Shown here: piece after piece, positions 8,730 to 17,418 of the stretch
How the letters are laid out: each line of letters starts with the position of its first letter
Position numbering within the stretch: position 1 is the first letter of the stretch
Assembly: GCF_009183655.1 (NCBI RefSeq)
Contig: NZ_WEIO01000002.1
Coordinates: 124,001 to 188,000 of the forward strand
DNA length: 64,000 nucleotides
Reading direction: 5' to 3'
From: Bacillus aerolatus
Lineage (GTDB): Bacteria > Bacillota > Bacilli > Bacillales > Domibacillaceae
The notes under the pieces: model-generated
Database searches by the model: none
Told to the model about the DNA's origin: nothing
What the model saw: only the letters and a program-made list of their open reading frames with translations
Program-made: the position numbers and the translations under genes

Positions 8730-9815
8730 ATGAAAGATAGGCTAACTAAATGGCGTCTTTTATCAGTCTTTGCCGTATTGACATTGGTGCTTTCCGGCTG
8801 TGGTGAACCATTCCTTTCCGCGCTGACACCTGCCGGGGAAGTGGCCCAAATTCAATATGACTTGATGATTTTAAGTACGGTTATCATGATAGCGGTTATT
8901 ATAGCAGTTACTGTCATCTTCGTTATTGCCATTACCCGCTTCCGTCGTAAAAAAGGCGAGGAAAACAAGATTCCTAAACAAGTGGAAGGAAGTCATTTGC
9001 TCGAAATCATTTGGACAGTTATTCCGATTATCCTTTTGCTGATCCTTGCTGTACCAACTGTCACAGCAACATTCCACTTAGCGGATGTAAAAGAAATGGA
9101 TAAGAAGCCGAACAAAGACGGTGTGCGTGATGCACTAGTCGTTAATGTACGTGCCAGCCTTTACTGGTGGGAGTTTGAATACCCTGACTATAAAGTCATT
9201 ACTTCACAGGATTTAGTTGTTCCGACAGACCAAAAAGTGTACTTTAATTTGATCGCGTCTGACGTAAAACATTCATTCTGGATTCCTGCGGCGGGCGGAA
9301 AGCTGGACACGAATACAGACAACGTCAATAAGTTCTGGCTGACATTCGACAGCCAAAAGTCGGAGGAAGCTGGCAATCTGTTTTACGGGAAATGTGCGGA
9401 ACTATGTGGACCGTCACATGCTCTGATGGACTTTAAAGTAGAAACAAAATCACAAGATGACTTCAAGCAATGGTTGAATGCTATGCAAACAGCTAAAGAA
9501 GTCACACCGACTGACACAGCAGCGGCTGAAGGCCAAAAAATCTTTGAACAAAGCTGCTTAAGCTGTCACGCTGTCAGTCCTCAGGATGCTCGTCCGGAGC
9601 AGGCAAGGCTTGCACCGAACTTGGCTACATTCGGAGAACGTGCCCGCATTGCCGGTGTGTTGGAGCATAACGAAGAAGAGTTGAAAAACTGGATTCGTGA
9701 TCCTGAGAAATATAAGCCAGGCAATAAAATGACTAATACTTATAAGCAATTGAATGAGCAAGAACTTGATCAATTAGCAGCATACTTAATGAGCTTGAAA
9801 GTAGAAGACAAATAA
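8730..9815 (+). CDS. ctaC: Cytochrome caa3 oxidase subunit II with fused cytochrome c
   Basis: A 361-residue lipoprotein subunit with a lipobox LSGC (Cys24) after an N-terminal hydrophobic stretch, membrane helices at about 46-69 and 92-115, then an external cupredoxin domain. CuA ligands are all present: His181, Cys222, Glu224, Cys226, His230 and Met233. A cytochrome c domain follows, with the heme-binding CLSCH at 276-280 and the likely axial Met334 in GNKM. The fused heme domain marks this as the caa3 form, which takes electrons from cytochrome c. RBS AGAGGGG; the next gene is ctaD after 28 bases. Confidence 0.96.
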   Translation: MKDRLTKWRLLSVFAVLTLVLSGCGEPFLSALTPAGEVAQIQYDLMILSTVIMIAVIIAVTVIFVIAITRFRRKKGEENKIPKQVEGSHLLEIIWTVIPIILLLILAVPTVTATFHLADVKEMDKKPNKDGVRDALVVNVRASLYWWEFEYPDYKVITSQDLVVPTDQKVYFNLIASDVKHSFWIPAAGGKLDTNTDNVNKFWLTFDSQKSEEAGNLFYGKCAELCGPSHALMDFKVETKSQDDFKQWLNAMQTAKEVTPTDTAAAEGQKIFEQSCLSCHAVSPQDARPEQARLAPNLATFGERARIAGVLEHNEEELKNWIRDPEKYKPGNKMTNTYKQLNEQELDQLAAYLMSLKVEDK

Positions 9816-9843
9816 AAGATAGTAAGAGAAGGAGGTAAAACCG

Positions 9844-11718
9844 TTGAGTACCATTGCACAAAAACGGGGTTTCGCAAGTACAGTTTGGGACTATTTGACA
9901 ACAGTAGACCATAAGAAAATTGCGATTCTTTATCTAATCGCGGGTGGATTTTTCTTCCTGTTAGGCGGTATAGAAGCGATGCTGATCCGTATTCAGCTGG
10001 CTGTACCGAACAATGATTTTGTTAGTGCCGGCTTTTTTAACGAATTGCTTACTATGCACGGTACGACAATGATCTTCCTGGCGGCAATGCCTTTATTGCT
10101 AGGGTTTATGAATGCAATTATGCCGCTTCAAATTGGTGCGCGTGATGTTGCTTTCCCATTCATTAACGCACTTGGTTTCTGGTTGTTTTTCTTTGGAGGA
10201 TTATTCTTAAACTTATCATGGTTCCTTGGTGGAGCACCGGATGCAGGCTGGACTTCCTACGCCTCATTATCCCTTGCTTCAGAAGGCCATGGAATTGATT
10301 TTTATGCGTTAGGACTACAAATATCAGGTTTTGGTACGCTCATGGGAGGAATCAACTTCCTCGTCACGATTATTAATATGCGTGCTCCTGGTATGACGTA
10401 TATGAGAATGCCACTGTTTACGTGGACAACATTTGTTGCATCTGCACTTATTTTGTTCGCATTCCCGCCGCTCACTGTATCCATCTTTATGTTGATGTTT
10501 GACCGTTTGTTCGGTGCTAACTTCTTTAATGTGGCTGCAGGTGGTAACACAATTATTTGGGAACACTTCTTCTGGATCTTCGGACACCCGGAAGTTTACA
10601 TTTTAATTTTACCGGCTTTCGGTATTTTCTCGGAAATTTTCTCTACATTCTCAAGAAAGCGTCTGTTCGGATATTCATCGATGGTATTCGCAACAGTATT
10701 AATCGGCTTCCTTGGTTTCATGGTATGGGCTCACCACATGTTTACTGTTGGTTTAGGTCCGGTTGCGAACGCGATCTTTGCGGTGGCAACAATGGCGATT
10801 GCTGTACCGACGGGTATTAAAATCTTTAACTGGCTTCTCACTATGTGGGGTGGCAGCATTCAGTTCACCGTGCCGATGATTTATGCGGTTGCCTTTATTC
10901 CATCGTTCGTTGCCGGCGGGGTAACGGGAATCATGCAAGGGGCAGCTCCTGCAGATTATCAGTACCATGATACTTACTTTATCGTCGCTCACTTCCACTA
11001 CGTTATCGTTGGTGGGGTAGTATTAGCTTTATTGGCAGGTACACACTTCTACTGGCCAAAAATGTTTGGAACAATGTTAAGCGAAAAGATCGGAAAGTTT
11101 ACTTTTTTCTTCTTCTTCGTTGGATTCCATTTAACGTTCTTTATCCAGCATTTCCTTGGTTTAATGGGAATGCCGCGCCGTGTATGGACGTTCCTTCCTG
11201 GTCAAGGACTCGATACAGGAAACCTTGTCAGTTCTATAGGAGCGGCGTTCATGTTCGTAGGTATCGTTTCACTATTAGTGAATATTGTCATCACTTCTGT
11301 TAAAAATGAAAAAGTGGGCAACGATCCTTGGGGAGACGGCCGTACACTTGAGTGGGCGATCGCTTCACCGCCTCCATTTTACAACTTTAAACAATTGCCG
11401 CTTGTTCGCGGACTTGATCCATACTGGTTAGAAAAAATGGAAGGAAAACAAACGCTAACACCGGCTGAGCCGATTGGTGACATTCATATGCCGAATGGAT
11501 CATTTGTTCCGTTTGTTATTTCCCTCGGCCTTTTCATCGCTGCTTTTGGTGCAATGTATCAAATAGACGATAAAGCATGGGCGATACCAGTTTTAATCGG
11601 CGGATTGGTTATTACATTCGGTGCTATGGCATACCGTTCAATCAAAGACGATCATGGATTCCATATTCATAAAGAAGATTTAATTGACGAGAATGATGAC
11701 AAGGGGGTTAAGGCATAA
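9844..11718 (+). CDS. ctaD: Cytochrome caa3 oxidase subunit I
   Basis: A 624-residue heme-copper oxidase catalytic subunit, about 14 membrane helices. Ligands are visible: His72 (TMHGTTM) and His385 for low-spin heme, His383 for the heme of the binuclear centre, and His248 with cross-linked Tyr252 (FGHPEVY), His297 and His298 for CuB. The K-channel lysine is in TGIKIFNW. Translation starts at TTG, supported by AAGGAGGT seven bases upstream and by alignment of the N-terminus with B. subtilis CtaD. The stop codon overlaps the ctaE start by one base, implying translational coupling. Confidence 0.97.
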   Translation: MSTIAQKRGFASTVWDYLTTVDHKKIAILYLIAGGFFFLLGGIEAMLIRIQLAVPNNDFVSAGFFNELLTMHGTTMIFLAAMPLLLGFMNAIMPLQIGARDVAFPFINALGFWLFFFGGLFLNLSWFLGGAPDAGWTSYASLSLASEGHGIDFYALGLQISGFGTLMGGINFLVTIINMRAPGMTYMRMPLFTWTTFVASALILFAFPPLTVSIFMLMFDRLFGANFFNVAAGGNTIIWEHFFWIFGHPEVYILILPAFGIFSEIFSTFSRKRLFGYSSMVFATVLIGFLGFMVWAHHMFTVGLGPVANAIFAVATMAIAVPTGIKIFNWLLTMWGGSIQFTVPMIYAVAFIPSFVAGGVTGIMQGAAPADYQYHDTYFIVAHFHYVIVGGVVLALLAGTHFYWPKMFGTMLSEKIGKFTFFFFFVGFHLTFFIQHFLGLMGMPRRVWTFLPGQGLDTGNLVSSIGAAFMFVGIVSLLVNIVITSVKNEKVGNDPWGDGRTLEWAIASPPPFYNFKQLPLVRGLDPYWLEKMEGKQTLTPAEPIGDIHMPNGSFVPFVISLGLFIAAFGAMYQIDDKAWAIPVLIGGLVITFGAMAYRSIKDDHGFHIHKEDLIDENDDKGVKA

Positions 11719-12347
11719 TGGAAGCTGAAGAAAAATACACACCCCAAACATGGCCTGAATCACCTGAAAGAGCAACATTGGAAGGTAAAAACAAGTTTTT
11801 AGGTTTTTGGTTATTCCTTGGCGGAGAGACGGTTCTGTTTGCTTCTCTCTTCGCTACTTATATTGCACTTAAAGATAAAGTGCCGAGCCCGGAACATGCT
11901 CTGGCTAAAGATTTATATGAACTTCCGTTAGTGTTTGTTATGACAATGCTCTTATTAACGAGCTCGTTGACAAGCGTATATGCGATGTATCATATGAAAA
12001 ACTTTAACTTTAAGAAAATGCAGCTTTGGTTATTGATCACAGTTATTCTTGGTCTTGGATTTTTAGGCTGTGAAATTTATGAGTTCAATCATTACTACCA
12101 TGAATACAATCATACGTTTACAAGCAGTGCGTTTAGTTCAGCCTTCTATACATTAGTCGGCTTCCATGGCGCCCACGTCATTTTTGGTTTAAGCTGGCTC
12201 GTTCTTGTGATGGTTCGTAATGCTAAGCGTGGATTAAACCTTTACACTGCTCCAAAGTTTTATTTAGCCAGTCTTTACTGGCACTTCATTGACGTTGTAT
12301 GGGTGTTTATCTTTACGGTAGTATACTTAATGGGAATGGTGGGATAA
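11718..12347 (+). CDS. ctaE: Cytochrome caa3 oxidase subunit III
   Basis: A 209-residue membrane protein with five predicted helices, the short form of subunit III seen in Bacillus. The conserved stretch FWLFLGGETVLFASLFATY and the segment VGFHGAHVIFG are family features. The start shares a base with the ctaD stop and the stop is three bases from the next ATG, so the ctaDEF genes are tightly coupled. Confidence 0.95.
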   Translation: MEAEEKYTPQTWPESPERATLEGKNKFLGFWLFLGGETVLFASLFATYIALKDKVPSPEHALAKDLYELPLVFVMTMLLLTSSLTSVYAMYHMKNFNFKKMQLWLLITVILGLGFLGCEIYEFNHYYHEYNHTFTSSAFSSAFYTLVGFHGAHVIFGLSWLVLVMVRNAKRGLNLYTAPKFYLASLYWHFIDVVWVFIFTVVYLMGMVG

Positions 12348-12350
12348 TTG

Positions 12351-12683
12351 ATGGTGAATAATCAATCTAATTCAAGCAACCCAAGACTCGATTATGAATA
12401 CCGCCGCAAGAAAAACGCAGAAGGAATGAGAATTCAAGTAGCTACGTTTACTTTAATGATTTTCTTTACTGTCGTATCATTCGTGGCGGTAGGAGCAAAC
12501 TTTTCTAAATGGTTTGTAATTCCTTTCATTTTGCTGCTGGCAGTTGTGCAAGTAGGTTTTCAATTGTACTATTTCATGCATATGAGTGAAAAAGGACATG
12601 AAGCGCCTTCCATGTTTTTCTGGTCGGCAATTACCGTCGCTTTCGTAACTGTGTTAGCTTTTATGACAATTATCTGGTGGTAA
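12351..12683 (+). CDS. ctaF: Cytochrome caa3 oxidase subunit IV
   Basis: A 110-residue small subunit with three predicted membrane helices and the conserved QLYYFMHMSEK segment of the COX4-like prokaryotic subunit IV. An in-frame TTG lies immediately before the ATG; the ATG has the better spacing (7 bases) from GGTGGG inside ctaE. A terminator follows, closing the oxidase operon. Confidence 0.9.
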   Translation: MVNNQSNSSNPRLDYEYRRKKNAEGMRIQVATFTLMIFFTVVSFVAVGANFSKWFVIPFILLLAVVQVGFQLYYFMHMSEKGHEAPSMFFWSAITVAFVTVLAFMTIIWW

Positions 12684-12726
12684 TATTTACACCGGCGCAG
12701 CTAGTGTGATGAGCTGTAAAAATTAG

Positions 12727-12760
12727 AAAAAACCAATTCTTTTTGAGAATTGGTTTTTTC
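12727..12760 (+). terminator. Intrinsic terminator after ctaF
   Basis: AAAAAACCAATTCT / AGAATTGGTTTTTT forms a strong stem with a TTTTG loop and T-tail, separating the oxidase genes from ctaG. Confidence 0.88.
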
Positions 12761-12816
12761 TTTTTTATTAACAAATGGATGGGAATGCAATGTCATCAAC
12801 TTGTCAATTGATAACA

Positions 12817-12845
12817 TTGATAGCGCAAAAAGGGGAAGGTATAAT
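12817..12845 (+). promoter_or_regulatory. Sigma-A promoter for ctaG
   Basis: TTGATA, a 17-base spacer and a perfect TATAAT lie directly downstream of the ctaF terminator and 40 bases before the ctaG start, so ctaG is likely expressed separately from the structural genes. Confidence 0.75.
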
Positions 12846-12885
12846 AAATAGTAGGGCATTTTAAATAATATTGAGGTGAAAAATA

Positions 12886-13797
12886 ATGCCAATCGGAATT
12901 TTTGGGTTTCAAGCATTATGGAGTCCTTACTTTCTACTGCTGCTCGTTTTAGTAACGATTTTATATTTTCAGGTTACCATCAAGTGGAGAAGAAAGTTTG
13001 AAGGTGAGGAATCATTAACGAAGCGTCAGGCCGCTTTGTTTGTTTCTTCTATGGTTATATTGTATGCAGTCAAAGGTTCGCCAATAGACTTGCTCGGCCA
13101 TATCATGTTCACGTATCATATGGTTCAAATGGCAATCCTATACTTAGTTGTGGCACCGCTATTTTTAAAAGGTATTCCTTGGTGGGTGTGGAAAAAAGTT
13201 ATTGATCACCCGGCTGTTAAACCGGTATTCAACTTTTTTACAAGGCCGCTCATTGCATTAATTTTGTTTAATGGAATGTTTTCTATTTACCATTTGCCTA
13301 TTGTTTTCGATTATATTAAATTAAGTATCTTCCTGCACAGCCTTTATACGTTCGTGTTATTTCTCTTTGCTCTTTGTATGTGGTGGCCAATCTTTAACGA
13401 AATGCCAGAAGGGAAGAAATTAAGCGGACTGAAAAAAATAGCTTATATATTTGCTGACGGTGCATTATTAACTCCTGCTTGTGCTTTGATTATCTTTGCA
13501 TCCACACCTGTATATGCGACATACAGTGATTCAGGCGCTTGGCTTCAGGCGATGGAACTTTGTGTACCATCCAACACGCTGCAAGGGCTGAATTTAAGTG
13601 GTCCTGAACTTTTTTCCAACATGCCGCTTATAGAAGATCAGCAGCTTGGGGGCGTCATTATGAAAATCATCCAGGAAGTCGTTTATATTACGATGCTGGC
13701 TCTCGTGTTCTTTGACTGGGCGCGTAAAGAGCAGGCAAGAAAAGATGATCCGCCTGCTGCGTCACTTACACAGCACGAATCGAATCTGATTAAATAA
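12886..13797 (+). CDS. ctaG: Cytochrome c oxidase assembly factor CtaG
   Basis: A 303-residue protein with about seven membrane helices of the bacterial CtaG/caa3_CtaG family, unrelated to the Cox11-type CtaG. In B. subtilis the protein is needed for active caa3 oxidase, probably in copper delivery or assembly. Conserved histidines and aromatic residues are seen in HIMFTYHMVQM and in the WW-P segment. Start ATG has GAGGTG nine bases upstream. It is separated from ctaF by a terminator and own promoter. Confidence 0.92.
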   Translation: MPIGIFGFQALWSPYFLLLLVLVTILYFQVTIKWRRKFEGEESLTKRQAALFVSSMVILYAVKGSPIDLLGHIMFTYHMVQMAILYLVVAPLFLKGIPWWVWKKVIDHPAVKPVFNFFTRPLIALILFNGMFSIYHLPIVFDYIKLSIFLHSLYTFVLFLFALCMWWPIFNEMPEGKKLSGLKKIAYIFADGALLTPACALIIFASTPVYATYSDSGAWLQAMELCVPSNTLQGLNLSGPELFSNMPLIEDQQLGGVIMKIIQEVVYITMLALVFFDWARKEQARKDDPPAASLTQHESNLIK

Positions 13798-13881
13798 AGT
13801 TGAATGAGGGAATGGATATAATTTCATTTCCTCTTCATACATTTGCGAGAAATTGAACAACAACGGGAGAGAGGAATAAAG

Positions 13882-14343
13882 ATGTCATTACCTATTTTAC
13901 CCACGATCAGCACGACATTTATCGTACTGAGTGCGATTACTGTGGCCATCGGCTGGGCACAAATAAAACAGAGAAAAATTGAAAAACATAAAAAAACGAT
14001 GCTGACTGCAGCCGTTTTTGCGATTATCTTTTTTATTATTTATGCGAGCCGGACTATCTTCATCGGCAACACGGCTTTCGGCGGGCCTGATGATATAAAA
14101 ATTTACTACACAATCTTTTTAATTTTTCATATTACGCTCGCTACGACTGGAGCAGTAATGGGGATTATCACCATCATTTCAGGATTGAAAAATAAATTAG
14201 ACAGACATAGAAAATTAGGTCCGGTTACGAGCGTGATTTGGTTTTTTACAGCTATAACAGGCGTCGCTGTTTATTTGCTTTTGTATGTATTTTATAAAGG
14301 CGGAGAAACGACTTCGGTTATTAAAGCGATTCTTGGACTTTGA
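13882..14343 (+). CDS. DUF420 membrane protein (YozB-like)
   Basis: A 153-residue protein with four predicted membrane helices and the conserved polar motifs of DUF420 (YASRTIFIGNTAFGG, a histidine in FHITLA, RHRKLG). The family recurs next to ctaG and other oxidase assembly genes, so a role in oxidase assembly is plausible but unproven. The ATG behind GAGAGAGGA is preferred over an upstream TTG that would add 13 charged residues before the first helix. A terminator follows at once. Confidence 0.8.
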   Translation: MSLPILPTISTTFIVLSAITVAIGWAQIKQRKIEKHKKTMLTAAVFAIIFFIIYASRTIFIGNTAFGGPDDIKIYYTIFLIFHITLATTGAVMGIITIISGLKNKLDRHRKLGPVTSVIWFFTAITGVAVYLLLYVFYKGGETTSVIKAILGL

Positions 14344-14358
14344 GCAGGAGCAGTTAGC

Positions 14359-14391
14359 AAAAAGAGCGCATGATGATCATGCGCTCTTTTA
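14359..14391. terminator. Bidirectional terminator between the DUF420 gene and ylbA
   Basis: AAAAAGAGCGCATGAT with its complement forms a long perfect stem; converging genes end on either side. Confidence 0.88.
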
Positions 14392-14400
14392 TTTCCGCTA

Positions 14401-14760
14401 TTAAAGGGCAAATTGATTGGCTTCGTTTTTAATATCAGCTAAAATTTTTTCACATGTTTCTACTAAAGAAGTCGGAAAATGCTCGTCTTCTCCATATTCT
14501 ACTCCGTGTGGATAATAGTGTTTTCCTAATAGAGGAGTCATAAGTTGTACAACAGCTTCGGATGCTCCGATGTCGCCTTCGGTAGTATAACCAAAAATGC
14601 GTAAATAATATGTACCTTCTTTAAGTTCAAATTTGCGGTCAAATGTTACCCGCTCATAATCCCACTGACCTGCATGAACCAACCCGTGGGAATTGCAAAT
14701 ATAGTTCAAGCGGTTAAAGTCCACCCGTAAATTTTCTAATCCCGTATTTTCAAATTTCAT
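14401..14760 (-). CDS. ylbA: YugN-like family protein (YlbA position)
   Basis: A 119-residue soluble protein with the conserved block LGKHYYPHGVEYGE and the segment HAGQWDYERVTFD, which I recognise as the YugN-like family; its location between ctaG and ylbC corresponds to ylbA of B. subtilis. No function is known. The leftward ATG is preceded by CAGGAGGG with 7-base spacing. Confidence 0.65.
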   Translation of the reverse strand: MKFENTGLENLRVDFNRLNYICNSHGLVHAGQWDYERVTFDRKFELKEGTYYLRIFGYTTEGDIGASEAVVQLMTPLLGKHYYPHGVEYGEDEHFPTSLVETCEKILADIKNEANQFAL

Positions 14761-14955
14761 GAAAAATCCCTCCTGAATATCTTAAAGTACCTCTAGTATA
14801 TATCCGTGCTTACAGTCTATCGCTCCATCTTAATAATAGTCGAAAAAAGCATTTCTTGCAATGAATTGAAGTGAACTATGCGAATATTTCTCCTTCGTAC
14901 AACTCACCTTTTGGAGCGGAAGCTGAGGCGGTATTTTTCAAGTAAATTGTTGCGT

Positions 14956-14984
14956 GTGATACAACCTGTGCATAATGTTATAAT
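14956..14984 (+). promoter_or_regulatory. Probable sigma-A promoter for ylbC
   Basis: GTGATA and a perfect TATAAT are 17 bases apart, 55 bases before the proposed ylbC start. The remainder of the 278-base gap between ylbA and ylbC shows nothing else recognisable; ylbB (a CBS-domain gene in B. subtilis) is absent. Confidence 0.5.
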
Positions 14985-15038
14985 GTGAATAATATAAGGT
15001 AATAATGCCAGCATGCAGGAAAGAAAGGAGGTTGTCTT

Positions 15039-16100
15039 CTGCGCTCAGTTATCAGGATCTTAGTGGTCATGTCCATCATTTTAATAGCGGGTATTTATTT
15101 TAACCAAGAAAGAGAAGAAAACGAGGTGCTGCACAATTCTGCCACATCAAACCCTCCAAAGATAGATATGAATGTAGAAAAAGAATTAGAAGGTGCTGAC
15201 AAGCCTGTGCCTAAAGCAGAAAAACCAACATCTGGTTCAGGGTCTTATATCGGCAAAGAAGCGGTATTGTTAAGAAAAGCAATGGGAGAGCCTAGCCGGA
15301 AGGATCCCTCAGCCTATGGTTATGAATGGTGGGTCTATAAAAATGGCAATCAGTATGTACAATTTGGAGTAGAAAATAATAAAGTGGTGACTGCCTATGC
15401 CGCCGGCGATACCGATGTTTCTCCATTCAAAATCGAGCAGCCTGTCAGAGATATTTTTCAAACACATGATCTTGGAATGGAAGTAGTCGTTACAAATGAG
15501 ACAGGTACGTATCGGTTTGAGTTGTCGGAAGAAGATTTTAATATGAGGCCAATTGTAATCCTTGGAGATATTTATGCGCAATTATACATTGATAAATTTT
15601 CCGGCACGTTGTCGAGTGTGCGTTTTTTAACGAAAGACTATTTAATTAAACAGCGGCCTTATGAAATGGTTTATCGTGGAGAACTGCCTGCCGATCCCCA
15701 AATACCTGAGTCATTATGGGGACAAATTGAAGAGGGAAGCGAAAAGCAAATTTTGGACCTTACAAACATCATCCGAGACAAACACGGCTTAAATCAAGTT
15801 GCGTGGGAACCGGCAACCGCTTCAGTGGCAAAAAAACATAGTAAAGAAATGTACGAAAAGCAGTACTTTGCCCATGAATCTCCATCTGCCGGAGATTTGG
15901 GTGATCGGCTGAAAACGGCAGATGTTATTTATCAGCTTGCAGGGGAAAATATAGCGGCTAACTACACGGATGGTCCCGCTGCGGTGGAAGGCTGGCTGAA
16001 CTCGAAAGATCATCGGTCCGCTCTGCTGGAAAAAGATTTTACCTTATTAGGTGTAGGTGTGTATCGGCAATACTATACGCAAAACTTCATCGCAAGATAA
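15039..16100 (+). CDS. ylbC: YlbC, secreted CAP/SCP-domain protein, probable CTG start
   Basis: A protein of about 353 residues: an N-terminal membrane anchor (RILVVMSIILIAGIYF), a linker, a CAP-associated middle domain (about 75-220) and a C-terminal CAP/SCP domain (about 240-350) with HSKEMYEKQYFAHESP and GENIA motifs. CAP domains in Bacilli are extracellular and of unknown activity. No ATG, GTG or TTG sits at a sensible distance from the strong AAAGGAGGT (15024-15032); an in-frame CTG lies six bases beyond it and gives an N-terminus LRSVIRILVVMS with charge before the helix. The first conventional start, GTG at 15063, is 30 bases from the ribosome site and removes the positive charges. Confidence 0.85.
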   Translation: MRSVIRILVVMSIILIAGIYFNQEREENEVLHNSATSNPPKIDMNVEKELEGADKPVPKAEKPTSGSGSYIGKEAVLLRKAMGEPSRKDPSAYGYEWWVYKNGNQYVQFGVENNKVVTAYAAGDTDVSPFKIEQPVRDIFQTHDLGMEVVVTNETGTYRFELSEEDFNMRPIVILGDIYAQLYIDKFSGTLSSVRFLTKDYLIKQRPYEMVYRGELPADPQIPESLWGQIEEGSEKQILDLTNIIRDKHGLNQVAWEPATASVAKKHSKEMYEKQYFAHESPSAGDLGDRLKTADVIYQLAGENIAANYTDGPAAVEGWLNSKDHRSALLEKDFTLLGVGVYRQYYTQNFIAR

Positions 16101-16103
16101 AAG

Positions 16104-16138
16104 GAAATGCAGCTGTTATTAGTAACAGCTGCATTTCA
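16104..16138. terminator. Bidirectional terminator between ylbC and the thioesterase gene
   Basis: GAAATGCAGCTGTTA and its complement form a 15-bp stem between converging genes. The T-tract is weak on both sides. Confidence 0.65.
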
Positions 16139-16140
16139 AG

Positions 16141-16623
16141 TTAATTTCTCTTTAAAAGGAAAAAACTTCCTGTTGCGTGTGCTATTTTTTTCCCGTCATC
16201 TCTCACAGCTTCTCCTTCAACAACGATTGTTTTCGAACCTTTATGTACAATGCGGGCTTTCACAGTTAGCTGATCGCCTTTTCCAGGTGCGATGTAATGA
16301 ATATTTAAGTTAGACGTGACAGTTGCATAACCTTCAGGGACAGCAGTATAGGCGGCAGAACCCATAGCCGAATCGAGCACAGTAGCTGTCACTCCTCCAT
16401 GAATGATATGAAGCGAGTTGTTTGATAAATCAGTAATAGGCATTTGGATTTCACACTCATTTCCACTAACGGTTCTTTCCATTTGCAAGAGCCTTCCTAT
16501 GTAAGTACCTTTCCCTTCTACTTTCTCCAAATAGCCTTCCAGCATTTGTTCCAATACTTTCAGTTCCTTTTCATCTGATTGCTGAATGCTTTGTTCAATC
16601 AGCGAATAGATTTTATCTTTCAT
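16141..16623 (-). CDS. PaaI-family hotdog thioesterase
   Basis: A 160-residue protein with an N-terminal helical extension and a hotdog-fold 4HBT domain (about 50-155). The family signature HIIHGGVTATVLDSAMG includes the HGG turn and the catalytic Asp; it is followed by TSNLNIHYIAPG. Such enzymes hydrolyse acyl-CoA thioesters; the substrate cannot be read from sequence. The ATG chosen has GGGAGGAG about 11 bases upstream; longer readings run into repeat DNA. The gene is not part of the B. subtilis ylb order, and its upstream region is occupied by interspersed repeats beginning about 18 bases from the start codon. Confidence 0.8.
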   Translation of the reverse strand: MKDKIYSLIEQSIQQSDEKELKVLEQMLEGYLEKVEGKGTYIGRLLQMERTVSGNECEIQMPITDLSNNSLHIIHGGVTATVLDSAMGSAAYTAVPEGYATVTSNLNIHYIAPGKGDQLTVKARIVHKGSKTIVVEGEAVRDDGKKIAHATGSFFLLKRN

Positions 16624-16639
16624 ATGATTGTTTTCTCCT

Positions 16640-16943
16640 CCCGCTTTTCTTTGTCCAGCTTCGCCCCAGATCAGTCGGCTTCGCTTTTCGATTGTCCAGC
16701 TGCAGGCGCTAGCCCGTACGCTGATTTCGCTCTCTCTGTCGAAGTCCAAGAACGGGACTTCTCGTCCAGAGCTATAAATCCGCTATCGGGCTGAACGAGC
16801 GCCTTCCGCTTTTCTACTGTCCAGCTGCAGTGCCTTGCTCCTCGGGTCAAATAACCTCCCCTCAATGAAGTCCAAGAGCGACTTCTTTGAGGGAAGAACA
16901 TTTGCCTGCCGGAGCAGAACAGGCACTTCCGCTTTTCTTTAAT
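16640..16943 (+). repeat. Array of structured interspersed repeats (about two units plus a fragment)
   Basis: Three joins of the form CGCTTTTC-N-GTCCAGCT are visible. The first fragment (16640-16690) looks like the right end of one unit. The second unit (16690-16812) has a tip hairpin GAAGTC/GACTTC with loop CAAGAACGG. The third (16812-16943) has the long stem starting CCTCCCCTCAATGAAGTC (16855-16872) pairing with 16880-16896, loop CAAGAGC. The stretch fills the divergent gap between the thioesterase gene and ylbD. See the copies near 26.3, 51.6 and 57.3 kb. Confidence 0.8.
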
Positions 16944-17037
16944 ATTATCATGAATGGGGCAATTAAAATATTTTTTCACTTTTTGGCTTATCTTCCATAA
17001 TGTATTAGTAGCAAATCTGTTGGGCGGGGGATGCAGA

Positions 17038-17406
17038 GTGAAAAATCATTCGTTACATCCGCATGTGGAAGAGTTTAAAGAATTTATGAAAGGGCGTCCG
17101 GATTTAAAGAGGATGGTACAGGAGCGGCACACGACGTTACAGGAGCTGTTTGAAGAGTGGCATCGATCGGGAGATGTGGTGCGGGAAGAGGGGGTTAAAA
17201 AAGATAATGAGGCACAAAGTAATGGCTTTTCAGGAGATTGGTTTGGAAAATTGATTGCGTCATTATCGTCATTTGACGGGGAAAAGTGGAACAGCATTGT
17301 GTCGGATATGCAAGGAATGTTAGAGATGGCACAAATATACTTGGCTGATTTAGTGGAGAAGCAAAGCAAGGAAAGTAAGAAGAAAGATGACGGGCAATTT
17401 AAATAA
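17038..17406 (+). CDS. ylbD: YlbD-like putative coat protein
   Basis: A 122-residue highly charged protein beginning MKNHSLHPHVEEFKEFMKGRP, matching the start of the YlbD coat-protein family of Bacillus. The family is annotated as a spore-coat candidate; direct evidence is limited. GTG is chosen because GGGCGGGGG lies 7 bases upstream; the longer reading from an ATG at 16954 adds a stretch outside the family. Followed by ylbE after 12 bases. Confidence 0.75.
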   Translation: MKNHSLHPHVEEFKEFMKGRPDLKRMVQERHTTLQELFEEWHRSGDVVREEGVKKDNEAQSNGFSGDWFGKLIASLSSFDGEKWNSIVSDMQGMLEMAQIYLADLVEKQSKESKKKDDGQFK

Positions 17407-17418
17407 AGGAGTACAGTC

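Noticed and set aside
16640-16943. CRISPR array or tandem repeat locus
   Set aside because: The units are long, diverged and palindromic without uniform spacers, and there are no cas genes nearby.
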